This document shows positions 62,090 through 64,000 of a DNA stretch of 64,000 bases, piece by piece (positions within the stretch are counted from its first letter, which is position 1; every line of letters starts with the position of its first letter). The notes beneath the pieces are model-generated. The model was not told where the DNA came from, did not search any database, and worked only from the letters and a program-made list of their open reading frames with translations. The stretch is taken from NCBI GenBank assembly GCA_003255065.1, contig QAOA01004724.1, positions 186,001 through 250,000 on the forward strand, written 5' to 3'. The position numbers and the translations under genes are program-made. Source of the stretch: Cercis canadensis (taxonomy: Eukaryota; Streptophyta; Magnoliopsida; Fabales; Fabaceae).

Positions 62090-62345
62090 ATTGTCTCTTC
62101 CTTCGCTCAAAATTTCCAACTTTAGGGATTTGTTTGTATGATCAGAAAATTAGAGAGCGATTTTCTCTTACTTGAACAATTGAATGCCGATTGAGAAACA
62201 GTGTACGGCAGGCAAATCTTCCAGGTCCAGCATATAGGACTCAGCTTCCAGAAGTCTCTGATACTTACGTTTACTTTCCTCTGGGGCAACCAGGTATCAG
62301 GCCTCACCGAATTTAAACGCGGCGTTTCATGGAGTTTATTTTTTT
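62090..62345 (-). promoter_or_regulatory. Leader and promoter of the TPR gene
   Basis: GC-richer sequence upstream (minus strand) of the TPR start, ending in a gtttttgttttt run at about 62356-62382. I cannot define a TATA box. Confidence 0.4.
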
Positions 62346-62503
62346 TATCTAATTTTGTTTTTGTTTTTGTTTTTGTTTTTTTTAATGAAAAAGCATAGGC
62401 TACTAGGGCGGCAGCCTTTTAAGGCGAGGACATACATGCCCTATTTAATTCTTTCCTGTATAGAATATTTATCATGAGCACCAACAGTCAAGTATTCATG
62501 GGA

Positions 62504-62888
62504 GGGTTCATTGAACAAAAAAATATAATTTTTTAAATTATTTATTAAAATAGAGTACTTTAAAAATTATTTATATAAATGGTATAATTTTTTAGATAAA
62601 TATGATCACACTACACAAAAAAATAATATTTCTTATGAGTGTTACACTATTTTTGATGTAGCATGAATAGTGTCACACTACTTAAAACTAGTGTTTTCTC
62701 ATGTGTCACGTTACTTTTCAAGCAATGTGAGAATTAGAGTTACACTATTCTAGTTTAGTATGACACTCATAAAAATGTTATTTTCTCATGTAACGTGACT
62801 AATATTGTATCATTTATATAAATAATTTGTAAAATGCTTGATTTCAATAAATAATTTAAGGAAATATATTTTTTTGATCAATTTACCC
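62504..62888. mobile_element. MITE with long inverted repeats and target-site duplication
   Basis: 385 bp. The left end gggttcattgaacaaaaaaa pairs with the right end, which in reverse complement begins gggtaaattgatcaaaaaaa. Pairing continues through ttaaattatttatt and aattatttatataaatg blocks and into the centre (cttatgagtgttacacta against tttatgagtgtcatacta). The element is bordered by catggga on both sides (62497-62503 and 62889-62895). No coding capacity. This is a clean foldback-type miniature transposon; the superfamily is not decided by a 7- or 8-bp duplication alone. Confidence 0.85.
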
Positions 62889-62896
62889 CATGGGAG

Positions 62897-64000
62897 CCTT
62901 ACGAATAATATCTATCATCAGAGTATAATAAAAGACCAAACGGCCAGTAGCTGAAGTTGTTTTTAAAACTTATAAATTTTGTGTTTGAATTTCAAACAAA
63001 AGAATATTAATAAAAAAAANAAAAAAAAAAAAAAAAAAAACTCCCAACAATATTGTTAGAATTTAGGTAACTATTAGGAGAGGTTTATCACAAATAGCTT
63101 CACCCGAGATCCAACACGAATCAACATATTGGTGGAGAGTCAACCTATCACCTAGGTTTATCACAAATAATTAACTTTTTATGTATTTAGTAATTCAAAA
63201 CACCTCTAAGTTTCCTCAAGGAGTAAAAGCTGGGCCACTTGATATAGTTAATACTATACCGGACGAGAATTAAATGTTAATATATATATATATATATAAT
63301 TTTTTAATTAAAAAACAATCAAACGGTCTATAATACAAAATTGATAAAAATTATATGAATATATTATGTTTTATAATAAAAAGTTAGTTATATAAAATAA
63401 AAAATTTATATAATAATTTTTAATATATTATCATAAGTATTATAATATATTTTATTGATTAAAACTAAAAACAATATTTATCTTTTAATCAAAACACTTA
63501 TTATTTTTCTTCTCTAATGTGTTCTTTTTGCCTACATAATCAAAGCTTCCTTCTTTCAAATCTAAACTTTGTGATAAAAGAGAGAAGAGAAAAAGAGATT
63601 TTTTTTTTTTTTTTGGAAAATAACTTCCATATTACAACAAAATAGAAAATCAAATGTTTCCAATTCTTTTACAGCCGTTGAGATAAACTAGCCACTTAAA
63701 GAGTTTATAATCTATGAATGCTTTACAATTATTTTACTAAAGAAGAAACACTATAAACAAAAAGGACATAGATTATATACAAACCTTGTCATGATTTCTT
63801 GAATAACATTGCTGTGAAAAAATATATTCTTTAAAGGAAACTAAGATAAACTTAATAATTCCTCAATGAATCCATCTTCTTTCTCGATCCCTCCTAGCCG
63901 TGCTTCTAGAGAAGCATTAGGGGACATATTTGGTACAAAGATTTTTTTTAGTTTTTTAGAAATTATAACTTGGGAAATTAAGATTCATATATTTTGTACA
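62897..64000. other. AT-rich intergenic DNA at the right end
   Basis: Contains a poly-A with a single N (63020), a TA run near 63281-63298, a poly-T run at 63600-63614 and, at about 63925, a block related to the small foldback at 23412-23516. No gene seen. Confidence 0.5.

Noticed and set aside
61822..62175. 117-codon plus-strand frame at the TPR gene start
   Set aside because: Antisense shadow of TPR exon 1; the minus strand gives a spliced product with recognised TPR repeats.

Overview
This window is nuclear DNA from a flowering plant, most likely a eudicot; I cannot name the species. The evidence is AT-rich intergenic sequence, GT-AG spliced genes with many short exons, plant-specific families (PB1 Raf-like kinases, DUF295 F-box proteins, a QALGGH zinc finger, a plant sterol glucosyltransferase), foldback/MITE-like elements and retroelement debris. 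It is a draft assembly. Four real gaps lie at 5429-6052, 21854-22573, 35224-35479 and 53606-53631, and about ten single-N joins occur, several flanked by duplicated contig ends.

Layout. 1-7352 is gene-poor and built from near-identical direct copies of about 1.2-1.3 kb or longer (1-1202, 2844-about 5000, 6053-7352) with a foldback element at 2056-2556. 8430-10870 (+) encodes a small RRM protein resembling ASI1-immunoprecipitated protein 1. Convergent to it, 12252-20614 (-) is an eight-exon PB1-domain Raf-like kinase of about 1307 residues. 22574-36109 is a tandem array of three single-exon DUF295 F-box genes, all on the minus strand (23735-24907, 28314-29483, 33342-34514). The repeated unit of about 4 kb also carries reverse-transcriptase C-terminal debris and a minisatellite with a period of about 100 bp. 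36111-38500 is repeats, an RNase H fragment and a long hairpin. 38874-52955 (+) is a 14-exon sterol 3-beta-glucosyltransferase (UGT80A type, 627 residues). 55947-56507 (+) is a single C2H2 zinc-finger regulator with a C-terminal EAR motif. 58795-62089 (-) is a five-exon TPR protein of the TTC1/TPR1 type. The right end (62504-62888) holds a clear MITE with target-site duplication.

The genes do not form a pathway or operon; they are independent plant loci. Exon boundaries for the four spliced genes were worked out by hand from reading frame, GT-AG sites and family conservation, and every one keeps frame. I found no CRISPR array, confident tRNA or rRNA gene, organellar insertion, or clearly undescribed biological system. 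The most informative structures are the F-box array, a MITE insertion with a matching empty site in the sister unit, a long isolated hairpin at 38138-38250, and the uncollapsed or duplicated left end.
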